Shown here in pieces: positions 40,728 through 49,310 of a stretch of 64,000 bases of DNA. Position 1 is the first letter of the stretch. The number at the start of each line of letters is the position of its first letter. The stretch is from JAMXLO01 sp963819855 (GTDB taxonomy: Bacteria > Pseudomonadota > Alphaproteobacteria > Acetobacterales > Acetobacteraceae): positions 1-64,000 of the forward strand of contig CAWFYC010000030.1 in NCBI GenBank assembly GCA_963819855.1. Direction: 5' to 3'. A program made the translations under genes and the position numbers. Under the pieces are notes generated by a model. That model had not been told where the DNA came from. It saw only the letters and a list, made by a program, of their open reading frames with translations, and ran no database searches.

Positions 40728-42842
40728 ATGAGCGGGGCATCACCGGTCAGCCTGGAGCGCCAGGGCGATATCGGCGTCATCGTGGTCAACTATCCGCCGG
40801 TGAATGCGCTCGGACCGGGAGTTGCGGAGGGCATCAAGGACTGTCTCGCGCGCGGCAACACCGATCCGGCGATCAAGGCGATGGTGTTGATCGGTGCGGG
40901 CCGCAGCTTCATCGCCGGCGCCGACATCCGCGGCTTCGGCACCAGCCGTCCGCGGCTGCCGCTCGGGCAACGCGTCTACGACACGCTCGATGTCAGCCAA
41001 AAGCCGGTGGTCGCGGTGATCCACGGCTACGCGCTCGGCGGTGGGCTGGAGATCGCGATGGCCTGTCACTATCGCATGGCGATGCAGAGCGCGAAGGTGG
41101 GCCTGCCGGAAGTGCTGATCGGCATCCTGCCGGGCGGTGGCGGCACGCAGCGGCTGCCGCGCCTGATCGGCCCGAAGGCCGCGCTCGATATGATCGTGAC
41201 CGGACGCCATGTGCCGGCACCGGAAGCAAAGCGGCTTGGCATCGTTGACGAATTGCTGCCGGACACGGCCGATCTGCGTGAAAGCGCGATTGCCTTTGCG
41301 ATGCGCATCATGGACGTGCGTCCGTTGCCGCGCGTGCGCGACCGCATGGTGAAGCTGGAGGATCCCGGCATCTTCGATGCGATGCGCAAGTCGATCGCTC
41401 GCCGCGCGCGCAATCAGAACGCGCCGTACCACTGCATCGCAGCGGTCGAAGCGTCGTGTGCGATGCGGTTCGATGACGGCTGCCGGCGCGAGGCGGATCT
41501 GTTCAGGGAGCTGGAGGACAGCCCTGAGGCACGCGCGCTGCGCTACGCGTTCTTCATCGAGCGCGAGGTGGCACGGCTGCCCGACATTCCGGCGAGCACG
41601 CCGGTGCGCGACTTCACCACCGCCGCGGTCATAGGCTCCGGCACGATGGGCGGCGGTATCGCCATGAGCTTCGCCGACTACGGGTTCCCGGTGAAGATCA
41701 TGGACGCCACCCCGGAGGCGCTGGAGCGCGGCATGCAGCGTATTCGCGACAACTATGCGACCTCGGTCCGTCGCGGCTCGCTGGGGGAAGACGAGATGCA
41801 GCGCCGGCTCGCGCGCATCGAGCCGGTCGCGGGCTACGAGGATATCGCCGACTGCGACCTGGTGATCGAGGCGGTGTTCGAGGAAATGGATGTCAAGAAG
41901 CCGGTGTTTGCCAAACTGGACGAGGTGATGAAGCCGGGCGCGCTGCTGTTCTCCAACACGTCGGCGCTGGACATCGACCAGCTTGCGGAAATGACGACGC
42001 GGCCGCAGGACGTGGCGGGGACGCACTTCTTCAGTCCGGCCAACGTGATGAAGCTGCTGGAGGTGGTGCGCGGCAAGGCGTCGTCGCCGCAGACGCTGGC
42101 CACTGCGATGCAGGTCGGCCGCAGGATCGGCAAGCTGTCGGCGATGGCGGGCAACACCGATGGTTTCGTTGCCAATCGCTCGCGGGCGCCATTCAACGCC
42201 GAGATGGTGATCCTGCTGGAGGAAGGCTGCCTGCCCGAGCAGGTCGACAAGGTCATGGTGGATTTTGGCTATCCGATGGGACCGTTCGCGGTCGGTGATC
42301 TCGCCGGTCTCGACATCGGCTATGCCAGCCGCAAGCGTCGCGCTGCGGAGAACCCGAATTTCCGCAAGCAGCCGATCTCCGATCGCCTCGCGGAGATGGG
42401 TCGTTACGGACAGAAGACCGGTGCCGGCTGGTATCGCTACGAGAAGGGCGACCGTACGCCGCGTCCCGATCCCGCGGTTGCCGCCATCATCCGCGAGGTC
42501 GCCGCCGGCCTCGGTGTCCCGCAGCGCGCGTTCACCGACCAGGAGATCCTGCGCCGATTGCTGTTCTCCTCGGTAAATGAGGCGTGCAAGATACTCGAGG
42601 AAGGCAAGGCGTACCGGCCGAGCGACATCGACGTGATGTGGCTGCACGGCTTCGGCTTCCCACGCTATCGCGGCGGCCTGTTCTTCTGGGCCGACGGCAT
42701 CGGCGTGCGTGAGGCGTACAACCAGATCGCCGCGTGGCATCAGCAGTACGGCGATCGCTGGGCGCCGTCGCGACTGTTGCGCGAGCTGGCGGAATCCGGC
42801 ACGCCGTTCCGCGAAGCCAAGGCCGCGGCCTTCGTGCCATAG
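40728..42842 (+). CDS. Bifunctional enoyl-CoA hydratase/3-hydroxyacyl-CoA dehydrogenase
   Basis: This 704-residue multifunctional beta-oxidation enzyme resembles the peroxisomal bifunctional type. Residues 1-190 form the crotonase domain (FIAGADIRGFG; LPEVLIGILPGGGGTQRLPR with the catalytic Glu). From about 300 the NAD-binding domain begins with AAVIGSGTMGGGIAMSFADY. 3HCDH C-terminal domains follow at about 480-580 (GNTDGFVANRSRAPFNAEMV) and 610-700. It converts trans-2-enoyl-CoA to 3-ketoacyl-CoA. AGAGGAAACAACC precedes ATG 40728. It is followed 11 bases later by an acyl-CoA dehydrogenase, which would supply its substrate; no thiolase gene is in the window. Confidence 0.95.
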   Translation: MSGASPVSLERQGDIGVIVVNYPPVNALGPGVAEGIKDCLARGNTDPAIKAMVLIGAGRSFIAGADIRGFGTSRPRLPLGQRVYDTLDVSQKPVVAVIHGYALGGGLEIAMACHYRMAMQSAKVGLPEVLIGILPGGGGTQRLPRLIGPKAALDMIVTGRHVPAPEAKRLGIVDELLPDTADLRESAIAFAMRIMDVRPLPRVRDRMVKLEDPGIFDAMRKSIARRARNQNAPYHCIAAVEASCAMRFDDGCRREADLFRELEDSPEARALRYAFFIEREVARLPDIPASTPVRDFTTAAVIGSGTMGGGIAMSFADYGFPVKIMDATPEALERGMQRIRDNYATSVRRGSLGEDEMQRRLARIEPVAGYEDIADCDLVIEAVFEEMDVKKPVFAKLDEVMKPGALLFSNTSALDIDQLAEMTTRPQDVAGTHFFSPANVMKLLEVVRGKASSPQTLATAMQVGRRIGKLSAMAGNTDGFVANRSRAPFNAEMVILLEEGCLPEQVDKVMVDFGYPMGPFAVGDLAGLDIGYASRKRRAAENPNFRKQPISDRLAEMGRYGQKTGAGWYRYEKGDRTPRPDPAVAAIIREVAAGLGVPQRAFTDQEILRRLLFSSVNEACKILEEGKAYRPSDIDVMWLHGFGFPRYRGGLFFWADGIGVREAYNQIAAWHQQYGDRWAPSRLLRELAESGTPFREAKAAAFVP

Positions 42843-42853
42843 GGGGAAACAGG

Positions 42854-44008
42854 ATGTCCGCAGTCATCGACGATCTGAACGATCTTGCCGACGAAGATTT
42901 CCGCGCAGAGGTACGGCAGTGGATCGCGGCAAACTATCCGCCGGAGATTCGCAACCCGCCGAAGCGGCTGCACCACAGCGACACCAAGGTCTGGTACCAG
43001 AAGCTGTCGCGCAAAGGCTGGCTGTGTCCCGGCTGGCCGAAGGAGTTCGGCGGCATGGGACTGTCCCCCGGCAAGCAGCTCATCATGCTGGAGGAGAAGG
43101 AACGCCACGGCTGCGCGCCCTTCAACGGCATGGGTGTCACGATGCTGGGTCCGCTGTTGATCCGCTACGGCACCAAGGAGCAGCAGGACTACTATCTGCC
43201 AAAGATCCTCACCGGCGAGCACATATGGTGCCAGGGCTACTCGGAGCCGAACGCCGGTTCCGATCTCGCCAGCCTGCGCACCGAGGCGGTGCCGGACGGC
43301 GACGACTGGGTGGTGAACGGGCAGAAAATCTGGACCTCGCTGGCGATGGACGCCAACTGGATTTTTCTTCTCGTGCGCACTGACAAGCAGGCGAAGAAGC
43401 AGGACGGCATCAGTTTCCTGCTGGTCCCGATGGACAGTCCCGGCATCACGGTCCGGCCGATTACCAACATCGACATGGGCGACGAGTTCTGCGAGACGTT
43501 CTTCGACGACGTGCGCGTACCGAAGGGCAACCTGGTCGGCCAGATCAACAAGGGCTGGACAATGGCGAAGAACCTGCTGGGGTTCGAGCGCATCGGATCC
43601 GGCTCGCCGCGGCAGTCTTCGTACGCGCTAAGTCGGCTGCGCCTGCTGGCGGATCGCATGGGCGTGTGGGAGGAGGAGTGGTTCCAGGACCGCTACACGC
43701 GGCTGCGCCTGGATCTCGAGGACCACAAGGCGCTGTACAACGAGTTCGTCGCCAAGGTGTATCGCGGCGAGCCGCTGGGACCTGACGTGTCGATGCTGAA
43801 GGTGCACCAGACCGAGCTGTATCAGCGCATCACCGAGACGATGCTGGAGATCGCCGGCGAGCATGGCGGTCAGTTCGGCCCGCTGGACGGCAACCGCGAG
43901 ATGAACCCCGCGGGCCTGTTCATCCAGTCGCGGCCATCGACGATCTACGCGGGATCGAACGAGATCCAGCGCAACATATTGGCAAAGAACGTGCTGGAGC
44001 TGCCGTGA
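42854..44008 (+). CDS. Acyl-CoA dehydrogenase
   Basis: This FAD-dependent enzyme introduces the alpha-beta double bond in acyl-CoA. The 384-residue protein has the N-terminal helical domain, GYSEPNAGSDLASLRTEAV (flavin/substrate loop) near 125, and the C-terminal signature RPSTIYAGSNEIQRNILAKN. ATG 42854 follows AGGGGGAAACAGG. It is cotranscribed with the bifunctional enzyme. Together they form the first three steps of a beta-oxidation-like spiral. The very similar start of the dehydrogenase/hydratase set suggests one substrate class, unknown here. Confidence 0.94.
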   Translation: MSAVIDDLNDLADEDFRAEVRQWIAANYPPEIRNPPKRLHHSDTKVWYQKLSRKGWLCPGWPKEFGGMGLSPGKQLIMLEEKERHGCAPFNGMGVTMLGPLLIRYGTKEQQDYYLPKILTGEHIWCQGYSEPNAGSDLASLRTEAVPDGDDWVVNGQKIWTSLAMDANWIFLLVRTDKQAKKQDGISFLLVPMDSPGITVRPITNIDMGDEFCETFFDDVRVPKGNLVGQINKGWTMAKNLLGFERIGSGSPRQSSYALSRLRLLADRMGVWEEEWFQDRYTRLRLDLEDHKALYNEFVAKVYRGEPLGPDVSMLKVHQTELYQRITETMLEIAGEHGGQFGPLDGNREMNPAGLFIQSRPSTIYAGSNEIQRNILAKNVLELP

Positions 44009-44131
44009 TGGCGGACGAGGGCCGGTAGTGTCTCAGCATGAAGTCAGTGAGCGACCCGGCCAGCGTCTCCCGTGCCTCGCGCTCCTCCGATGACAGGGTG
44101 ATGGCGTCACCGATCAGGGGAATGAGAACCG

Positions 44132-44920
44132 ATGGCGATAGTCGGTCGTGTCGAAAGTCTCTGCCGCTACCCTGTCAAGAGCATGCGGGGCGAAGAGGTG
44201 CAACAGGCGTTCGTAGGGTTTGCCGGTATCTATGGCGACCGCGTGTACGCCTTTCACGACAGCGGCGCCTCGAAGGGATTTCCCTGGCTGACGGGACGGC
44301 AGCAGGAACGCATGCTCCTCTACAAGCCGACGTTCCGTCATCCGCAGTCAGCGATAAACCCCCCCAATCTCTCCGAGGCGGAGAGTCTGAGTGCCGGCGC
44401 CACTCCGCTGTACGCAAGCATCGAGGAGATGATGGTGGACGTCGAAACGCCGGCAAAAAGTGTTCTGGCGATAGACGATCCGGCGCTGATCGCAGAATTG
44501 TCCGACGGTCTTGGTGATGGACATGCCCTATCTCTCGTTCGATCGGATCGATCGCTGACGGATTGCCGGCCCGTATCGGTATTCTCCCTGCAGACGATAC
44601 AGCAGATCGGCCGGGAGGCCGAATTGATTCTGGACAAGCGACGTTTTCGCGCCAACATCTACGCCGACCTGCACATGGCGGCATTTTCGGAGAATGCCCT
44701 GGTGGGACGCCGGCTCGCGTTGGGCGCCAGGGCAGTCGTTGCTGTGATTGGTCTCGATCCCCGGTGCAAGATGATTACGCTCGATCCCGACACGGCAGAA
44801 GCAAAGCCCGAAGTGTTGCGGACGGTGGCGCAGCATCACGGCGGCAACGCCGGGCTTTTCGGAGCGGTGCTGACCGAAGGAGTGGTCCGCCCCGGCGATG
44901 CGATCGATCTGCTCGACTAA
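44132..44920 (+). CDS. MOSC-domain protein
   Basis: The 262-residue protein starts MAIVGRVESLCRYPVKSMRG, the MOSC_N barrel signature. It continues with LTDCRPVSVFSLQTIQQIGRE and KRRFRANIYADLHMAAFSEN, and ends with the MOSC cysteine segment LDPRCKMITLDPDTAEAKPEV near 205. The function is molybdenum-cofactor or sulfur transfer, not further specified. GGGGAATGAGAACCG precedes ATG 44132. It differs clearly from the MOSC protein at 25116-25874 and is monocistronic, followed by a gene-poor stretch. Confidence 0.88.
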   Translation: MAIVGRVESLCRYPVKSMRGEEVQQAFVGFAGIYGDRVYAFHDSGASKGFPWLTGRQQERMLLYKPTFRHPQSAINPPNLSEAESLSAGATPLYASIEEMMVDVETPAKSVLAIDDPALIAELSDGLGDGHALSLVRSDRSLTDCRPVSVFSLQTIQQIGREAELILDKRRFRANIYADLHMAAFSENALVGRRLALGARAVVAVIGLDPRCKMITLDPDTAEAKPEVLRTVAQHHGGNAGLFGAVLTEGVVRPGDAIDLLD

Positions 44921-44986
44921 GTGCCGCTACCCAGGCAGGGCATTCGGGTGAACGGCCGATGCCGCCACGAGCCAGAAGAGTTCTTG

Positions 44987-45120
44987 AACACAGAGGACGA
45001 TCGAGGGGCCACTGAGCGCCACGGAGGCGGCTGGCCTCGGAAACCCGCGCGCGCTGCGAAGATTTTGCGAGCGGCCACGACTCCTGTGGCACTCCGTGAC
45101 CCTCGCACTTCCTCCGTGTT
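44987..45120. repeat. Imperfect inverted repeat with about 50-bp arms
   Basis: The left arm (44987-45036) begins AACACAGAGGACGATCGAGG. The reverse complement of the right arm (45073-45120) begins AACACGGAGGAAGTGCGAGG. Both end in a GGCC-containing segment and are separated by a 36-base loop. Many differences between the arms indicate an old element. It could fold into a long hairpin in RNA from either strand. Confidence 0.7.
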
Positions 45121-45457
45121 GAATCCTTTCTTGTAGACTATCCAACCGCTAGTACTCTTGCACAGAGGTTTTGACTGATTCCTGGCTCGGCGGCGAGTTG
45201 ACCGTTCCCCTACGCATGGAGCAAAGCCTGCGAGCCGCGCAGGACCGTCTGCGTGTTTCGCGTGAATCCGCCCTTATCTGCGTGAAAACCTTTTCTTGTC
45301 CTGCGGCGCCGCTATTGCTCGCACGCGGCGGTCCAGATCGTCTGCTGGCACAGTCGCCCAGGAACGGTCAAAGCTGGCGCAACCCGTCAAAACCAGTGCA
45401 AAGGTACTGGTGGATGAAATCTGACGGATCGGTCCAGTCGAATTGAGGCAAGAAGTC

Positions 45458-45570
45458 GAAACCACAGATGCACACAGATGAACACGGATATATTCACGCC
45501 GCCGCAAAAGCAGTCGGTGGGCGCCCGAATCAGCGCCGACCTGTGTACATCCGTGTGCATCTGTGGTTTC
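45458..45570. repeat. Inverted repeat with 28-bp arms
   Basis: The left arm 45458-45485 starts GAAACCACAGATGCACAC. The reverse complement of the right arm 45543-45570 starts with the same 18 bases, with two mismatches over 28 positions. The 57-base interior has no coding signal. It resembles the element at 44987-45120 in layout and in its CACAGA/CACGGA words. Confidence 0.85.
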
Positions 45571-45717
45571 AATATCTCGCTTACTTTCTTGCGCTAAAGC
45601 AAACGAGCCGTGCTCTGGCTTGGTTGCGGGCGACGGCTGCGCCAGGTTGAATCCTTTTTCGCGGACCACAAAGCGCCCCACCGGATCCAAATTGCCTGTA
45701 CCCAAGGGCCGGTTGCA

Positions 45718-45747
45718 TTGACGCTCCGCAAAAGCTCGTCCTATCGT
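45718..45747 (+). promoter_or_regulatory. Probable sigma70 promoter of livHMGF
   Basis: TTGACG (45718-45723) and TATCGT (45742-45747) are spaced by 18 bases, about 65 bases upstream of the livH GTG start. The -10 matches four of six consensus positions, so the call is tentative. Confidence 0.4.
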
Positions 45748-45811
45748 CGCGCCTGAAATCAACTGCCGGGGCGCCACGAAGTCGGCCCCGCCTAAGGGAG
45801 GGCCGCCGAAC

Positions 45812-46693
45812 GTGGAAGATGCTGCGCGTCTGCTGCAGCTGGTCGTCAACGGCGCAGCCGCCGGTTGCATCTATGGCCTGATCGCGCTCGGATTCGTCCT
45901 GATCTACAAGGCGACCGAGATGATCAACTTTGCCCAGGGCGACATCATGATGCTGGGCGGGTTCTTCGCGTTCGCCCTGATCGCGCATTTCGGCCTGAAC
46001 TACTGGGTCGGCGCGCTGCTCGCCATCCTGCTCACCGCCGCCTTCGGCTTCGCGCTGGATGCCGTCGTGCTCCGCCGCGTGATCGGCCAGCCGCAGTTTG
46101 CCGTGGTGATGCTGACACTGGGCCTCGGGTTCATCTTCCGCGCCGCTGCCGGCATCACCTGGGGCTACGATTCCGTCGGCTTCGAGACCCCCTTCACCAA
46201 CCGCACCATGAACCTGCACGGCCTGATCCTCGGCCAGGACAACGTTTCGATCATCGTCGGCACCGTACTGCTGTGCGGCGTGCTCTATCTGTTTTTCAGC
46301 CGCACGCGGCTCGGCGTTGCCATGCAGGCTTCGTCGCAGAACCAGCTCGCCGCCTACTACATGGGCATCCCGGTCCGCACCGTGTTCTCGCTGATCTGGG
46401 CAATCAGCGCCGGCGTCGCCGCGGTGGCCGGCATCCTGCTGTCGCCGGTGTCGATGATCGACGTGAACATGGGCTTCCTCGGCATCAAGGCCTTCGCCGC
46501 CGCGGTCCTCGGCGGCTTCGGCAGCATTCCAGGCGCGCTGGTCGGCGGCGTGGTCATCGGCATCGTCGAACAGTTGGCCGGCTACTTCCTGCCCGCCGGT
46601 TTCCAGGAGGTGACCTCCAACGTGGTGCTGCTCGCGACGCTGATCCTGCGCCCGCAGGGTCTGTTCGCCGAGCTCGCCGGCAAGCGGGTCTGA
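45812..46693 (+). CDS. livH: Branched-chain amino acid-type ABC transporter permease (LivH)
   Basis: This inner-membrane permease of a HAAT-family importer has 293 residues and about eight transmembrane helices. GAAAGCIYGLIALGFVLIYK, then ATEMINFAQGDIMMLGGFFA, are the diagnostic LivH N-terminal stretch. GFGSIPGALVGGVVIGIVEQ near 235 is the ATPase-contact region. The start is GTG 45812 with GGGAGG about 10 bases upstream. It is the first gene of livHMGF, which also reads into a decayed acyl-CoA synthetase gene and two substrate-binding protein genes. The cargo may be an organic acid or amide and not necessarily an amino acid. Confidence 0.93.
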   Translation: MEDAARLLQLVVNGAAAGCIYGLIALGFVLIYKATEMINFAQGDIMMLGGFFAFALIAHFGLNYWVGALLAILLTAAFGFALDAVVLRRVIGQPQFAVVMLTLGLGFIFRAAAGITWGYDSVGFETPFTNRTMNLHGLILGQDNVSIIVGTVLLCGVLYLFFSRTRLGVAMQASSQNQLAAYYMGIPVRTVFSLIWAISAGVAAVAGILLSPVSMIDVNMGFLGIKAFAAAVLGGFGSIPGALVGGVVIGIVEQLAGYFLPAGFQEVTSNVVLLATLILRPQGLFAELAGKRV

Positions 46694-46696
46694 CCC

Positions 46697-47773
46697 ATGC
46701 GCTACCTGTTCAAGACCGACTACCGGCAGGACACCACGCTGTGGCGCCACCGCGGCGATCTGTTCTGGTACGGCCTGCTGGTCGTTGTGCTGCTGGTGAT
46801 CCCCTTTGTGCTCAGCGAGTTCTATGTCGGCGAACTCGGCGGCGTGTTCGTGTTCGCGGTCGCCGGCGTCGGCATGATGCTGCTGGCCGGCTACACCGGC
46901 CTGATCAGCCTGGGCAACGCCGCATTTCTTGGCATCGGAGCCTACACCGATGCGATACTGCTCACTCACGGCGTGCCGCTGCTGATCGCGTTGCCGGTCG
47001 CCGGCCTGTTCACCGGCCTGTTCGGCATCGCGATCGGCCTGCCGACACTGCGCATGAGCGGCCTGTACCTCGCGATCGCTACACTTGCGTTCGGCAGTAT
47101 CGTGGGTACTGTGTTCCAGAAGTGGGATGCGGTCACCGGCGGGTTCGATGGTTTCGCCGTGCCGGCACCCGACATCTTCGGCGTACCGATCCAGAACGCG
47201 ACCGGCATCTACTATCTTTCGCTCGCGGTGCTGGTGATCGTGTTGTGGTTCTCCGCCAACATACTGCGCACGCCGCTGGGCCGCGCCATGGTGGCGATCC
47301 GCGACAGCGAGATTTCGGCGCAGAGCATAGGAATCCATCTGGCACGCTACAAGACCTTCGCGTTCGCGCTCAGCGCCTTCATCACCGGCCTGGCGGGTGC
47401 GCTGTTCGCCCATTACGTGCGCTTCCTGGCACCCGACGCGTTCGACGTGCTCCTGTCGGTGCAGTTCGTCACCATCGTGTTCGTCGGGGGTCTGGGCTCG
47501 CTGCACGGCGTCATCCTGGGCGCGCTGTTCGTCCGCCTGTTGCCGCAGTTCATCGCCATCGTCCGCGACGACCTGCCATACGGCATCGGCCGCATGCCGG
47601 GCCTAGAGCCATCGCTGTACGGCCTCGTGCTGGTGATTGTGATCCTGTTCGAACCGGGCGGTATCTACGGCCGCTGGATCAAGATGAAGCAATGGTTCCA
47701 GGCCTACCCGCTGAAGCGCCGCACCGGCTTCCGCCGGCAAAAGTCATATGCGCGTTCGGAGCGGCTGCGGTGA
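46697..47773 (+). CDS. livM: Branched-chain amino acid-type ABC transporter permease (LivM)
   Basis: The second permease of the importer has 358 residues and about nine to ten transmembrane helices. VAGVGMMLLAGYTGLISLGN followed by AAFLGIGAYTDAILL is the LivM signature. GLGSLHGVILGALFVRLLPQ near 265 matches the EAA-like ATPase contact. The C-terminal tail is basic (QAYPLKRRTGFRRQKS). It begins 3 bases after the livH stop, and its TGA overlaps the livG GTG start (GTGA), indicating coupled translation. Confidence 0.93.
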   Translation: MRYLFKTDYRQDTTLWRHRGDLFWYGLLVVVLLVIPFVLSEFYVGELGGVFVFAVAGVGMMLLAGYTGLISLGNAAFLGIGAYTDAILLTHGVPLLIALPVAGLFTGLFGIAIGLPTLRMSGLYLAIATLAFGSIVGTVFQKWDAVTGGFDGFAVPAPDIFGVPIQNATGIYYLSLAVLVIVLWFSANILRTPLGRAMVAIRDSEISAQSIGIHLARYKTFAFALSAFITGLAGALFAHYVRFLAPDAFDVLLSVQFVTIVFVGGLGSLHGVILGALFVRLLPQFIAIVRDDLPYGIGRMPGLEPSLYGLVLVIVILFEPGGIYGRWIKMKQWFQAYPLKRRTGFRRQKSYARSERLR

Positions 47774-48534
47774 GCCTGTTCCGTGCCGAGGACATCGCGA
47801 TCCGCTTCGGCGGCATCCGCGCCGTCGATGCGGTGAGCTTCGATGTCGAACCGGGCGAGGTGTTCTCGATCATCGGTCCGAACGGCGCCGGCAAGACGAC
47901 GATCTTCAACCTGATCAGCCGGATCTATCAGCCGAGCGCGGGAAGGCTCATCTTTCAAGACCAGGACATCACCGAGGTTCCGGCGTACCGCATCGCCGGC
48001 CTGGGCATCGCACGCACATTCCAGAATATCGAACTGTTCGCCAATGCCACGCTGCTGCAGAACCTGCTGATCGGCCGGCATTGTCATTCGACAGTGGGCG
48101 TGCTGTCCCAGGTCATCTTTACCCCTGCCGTGCGGCGCGCGGAACTGAAGCATCGCGAGAAGGTGGAGGGAGTGATCGCCTTCCTCGGGCTCGAACGCTA
48201 TCGCGACACGCTGATCGCCAACCTGCCGTACGGCGTGCGCAAGGTGGTCGAACTCGGCCGCGCGCTGTGCGTCGAACCCAAGCTGCTGTTGCTGGACGAA
48301 CCGTCCTCGGGCCTGAACGTCGAGGAGACCGAAGGAATGGGGTTCTGGATCGAGGACATCAAGAAGGACCTCGGCATCACTGTTATCATGGTCGAGCACG
48401 ACATGAACCTTGTGCGCATGGTGTCTGACCGGGTGATGGCGTTGAATTATGGCAAGGTCATTGCGCTCGGTACGCCGAACGAGGTGCAGAACCATCCTGA
48501 GGTGGTGCGGGCTTACATTGGGGGTGAGGGATGA
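47770..48534 (+). CDS. livG: ABC transporter ATP-binding protein (LivG)
   Basis: This 254-residue ABC ATPase has Walker A IIGPNGAGKTTIFNLISR near residue 38, the Q-loop/LivG-specific RIAGLGIARTFQNIELF near 80, Walker B KLLLLDEPSSGLN near 170, and a switch histidine in VIMVEHDMN. The signature motif is degenerate: it reads NLPYGVRKVVELGRAL, where LSYGxQ-type sequences are usual in LivG. The start GTG 47770 overlaps livM by four bases, and its stop overlaps livF by four bases (ATGA). Confidence 0.94.
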   Translation: MSLFRAEDIAIRFGGIRAVDAVSFDVEPGEVFSIIGPNGAGKTTIFNLISRIYQPSAGRLIFQDQDITEVPAYRIAGLGIARTFQNIELFANATLLQNLLIGRHCHSTVGVLSQVIFTPAVRRAELKHREKVEGVIAFLGLERYRDTLIANLPYGVRKVVELGRALCVEPKLLLLDEPSSGLNVEETEGMGFWIEDIKKDLGITVIMVEHDMNLVRMVSDRVMALNYGKVIALGTPNEVQNHPEVVRAYIGGEG

Positions 48535-49310
48535 GCGCCACTTCGCCACTCCTCGACGTCACCGCGATCGAAACCTTCTACGGTCCGATCCAGGCGATCC
48601 GCGGTGTCAGTCTGCAAGTGGCGCAAGGCCAGATTGTCACCGTCCTTGGTGCCAATGGCGCCGGCAAGACCACCGTGCTGCGCACCATCTCCGGCGTGCT
48701 TGACGCGGAACGCGGCGCGGTGCGCTTCGAGGGCACCGACATCAACCACCTGCCACCCGATCGCGTCATGCGCCTCGGCATTTGCCATGTCCCGGAAGGC
48801 CGTGAGGTCTTCCCCTTTTTGACGGTGCAAGAGAACCTGATGATGGGTTCCTATACGCGGCGCGATAAGGACGCGGTGCATCGTGATCTGGAATTGTGTT
48901 ACGGCTACTTTCCGGTGCTCCAGGAACGTTCGCATCAGCGCGCCGGTCTGCTGTCCGGCGGTGAGCAGCAAATGCTGTCGATCAGCCGTGCGCTGATGGG
49001 CCGGCCGAAGCTGCTGCTGCTCGACGAACCCTCGCTCGGCCTGTCGCCGATCCTGGTCACGCAGATCTTCCGCATCATCCGCCGCATCAACGACGAGCAA
49101 GGCGTCGCCATCCTGCTGGTGGAACAGAACGCCCACATGGCACTGCGCACCGCGCAGTTCGGCTACGTGCTGGAGGTTGGCCGCATCGTGCTTGCCGATG
49201 ACTGCGAAAAGCTGATGCAGTCCGACGCCATCAAGGAATTCTATCTGGGCCAGAAGGATACGGGCATCCGTGGCCAGCGGCGCTGGAAGAGGAAGCGGCT
49301 GTGGCACTGA
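48531..49310 (+). CDS. livF: ABC transporter ATP-binding protein (LivF)
   Basis: The second ATPase of the importer has 259 residues. Walker A is LGANGAGKTTVLRTISG, the signature motif is LLSGGEQQMLSISRALM, Walker B is KLLLLDEPSLGLSP, and the switch histidine is provisionally in LLVEQNAHMALR. The C-terminus is extended by a basic tail (GIRGQRRWKRKRLWH) beyond the usual LivF end. The last 10 bases overlap the GTG start of the downstream synthetase remnant, so the remnant was once translationally coupled. Confidence 0.95.
   Translation: MSATSPLLDVTAIETFYGPIQAIRGVSLQVAQGQIVTVLGANGAGKTTVLRTISGVLDAERGAVRFEGTDINHLPPDRVMRLGICHVPEGREVFPFLTVQENLMMGSYTRRDKDAVHRDLELCYGYFPVLQERSHQRAGLLSGGEQQMLSISRALMGRPKLLLLDEPSLGLSPILVTQIFRIIRRINDEQGVAILLVEQNAHMALRTAQFGYVLEVGRIVLADDCEKLMQSDAIKEFYLGQKDTGIRGQRRWKRKRLWH

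Larger units (their letters stand above)
44921..45811. other. Gene-poor stretch of about 0.9 kb with inverted repeats
   Basis: No credible gene was found here: frames are short, irregular in codon composition and lack ribosome binding sites. It contains two imperfect inverted-repeat elements (44987-45120 and 45458-45570) sharing ACAGA/CACGGA-type words, and loose partial matches nearby (around 45160-45175 and 45250-45290). The right end holds the livH promoter and ribosome binding site. Confidence 0.6.

Noticed and set aside
40740..42740. A 666-codon open frame antisense to the bifunctional beta-oxidation enzyme
   Set aside because: It is a compositional shadow; the plus strand has all catalytic motifs.
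45458..45570. CRISPR-like array or tRNA in the gene-poor gap
   Set aside because: Only one inverted pair is present, with no regular direct repeats or spacers and no cloverleaf with CCA-type acceptor stem.
45581..47506. A 641-codon open frame antisense to livH and livM
   Set aside because: It is a shadow of the two permease genes, rich in His, Gln, Asp and Ala, with no family features or ribosome site.
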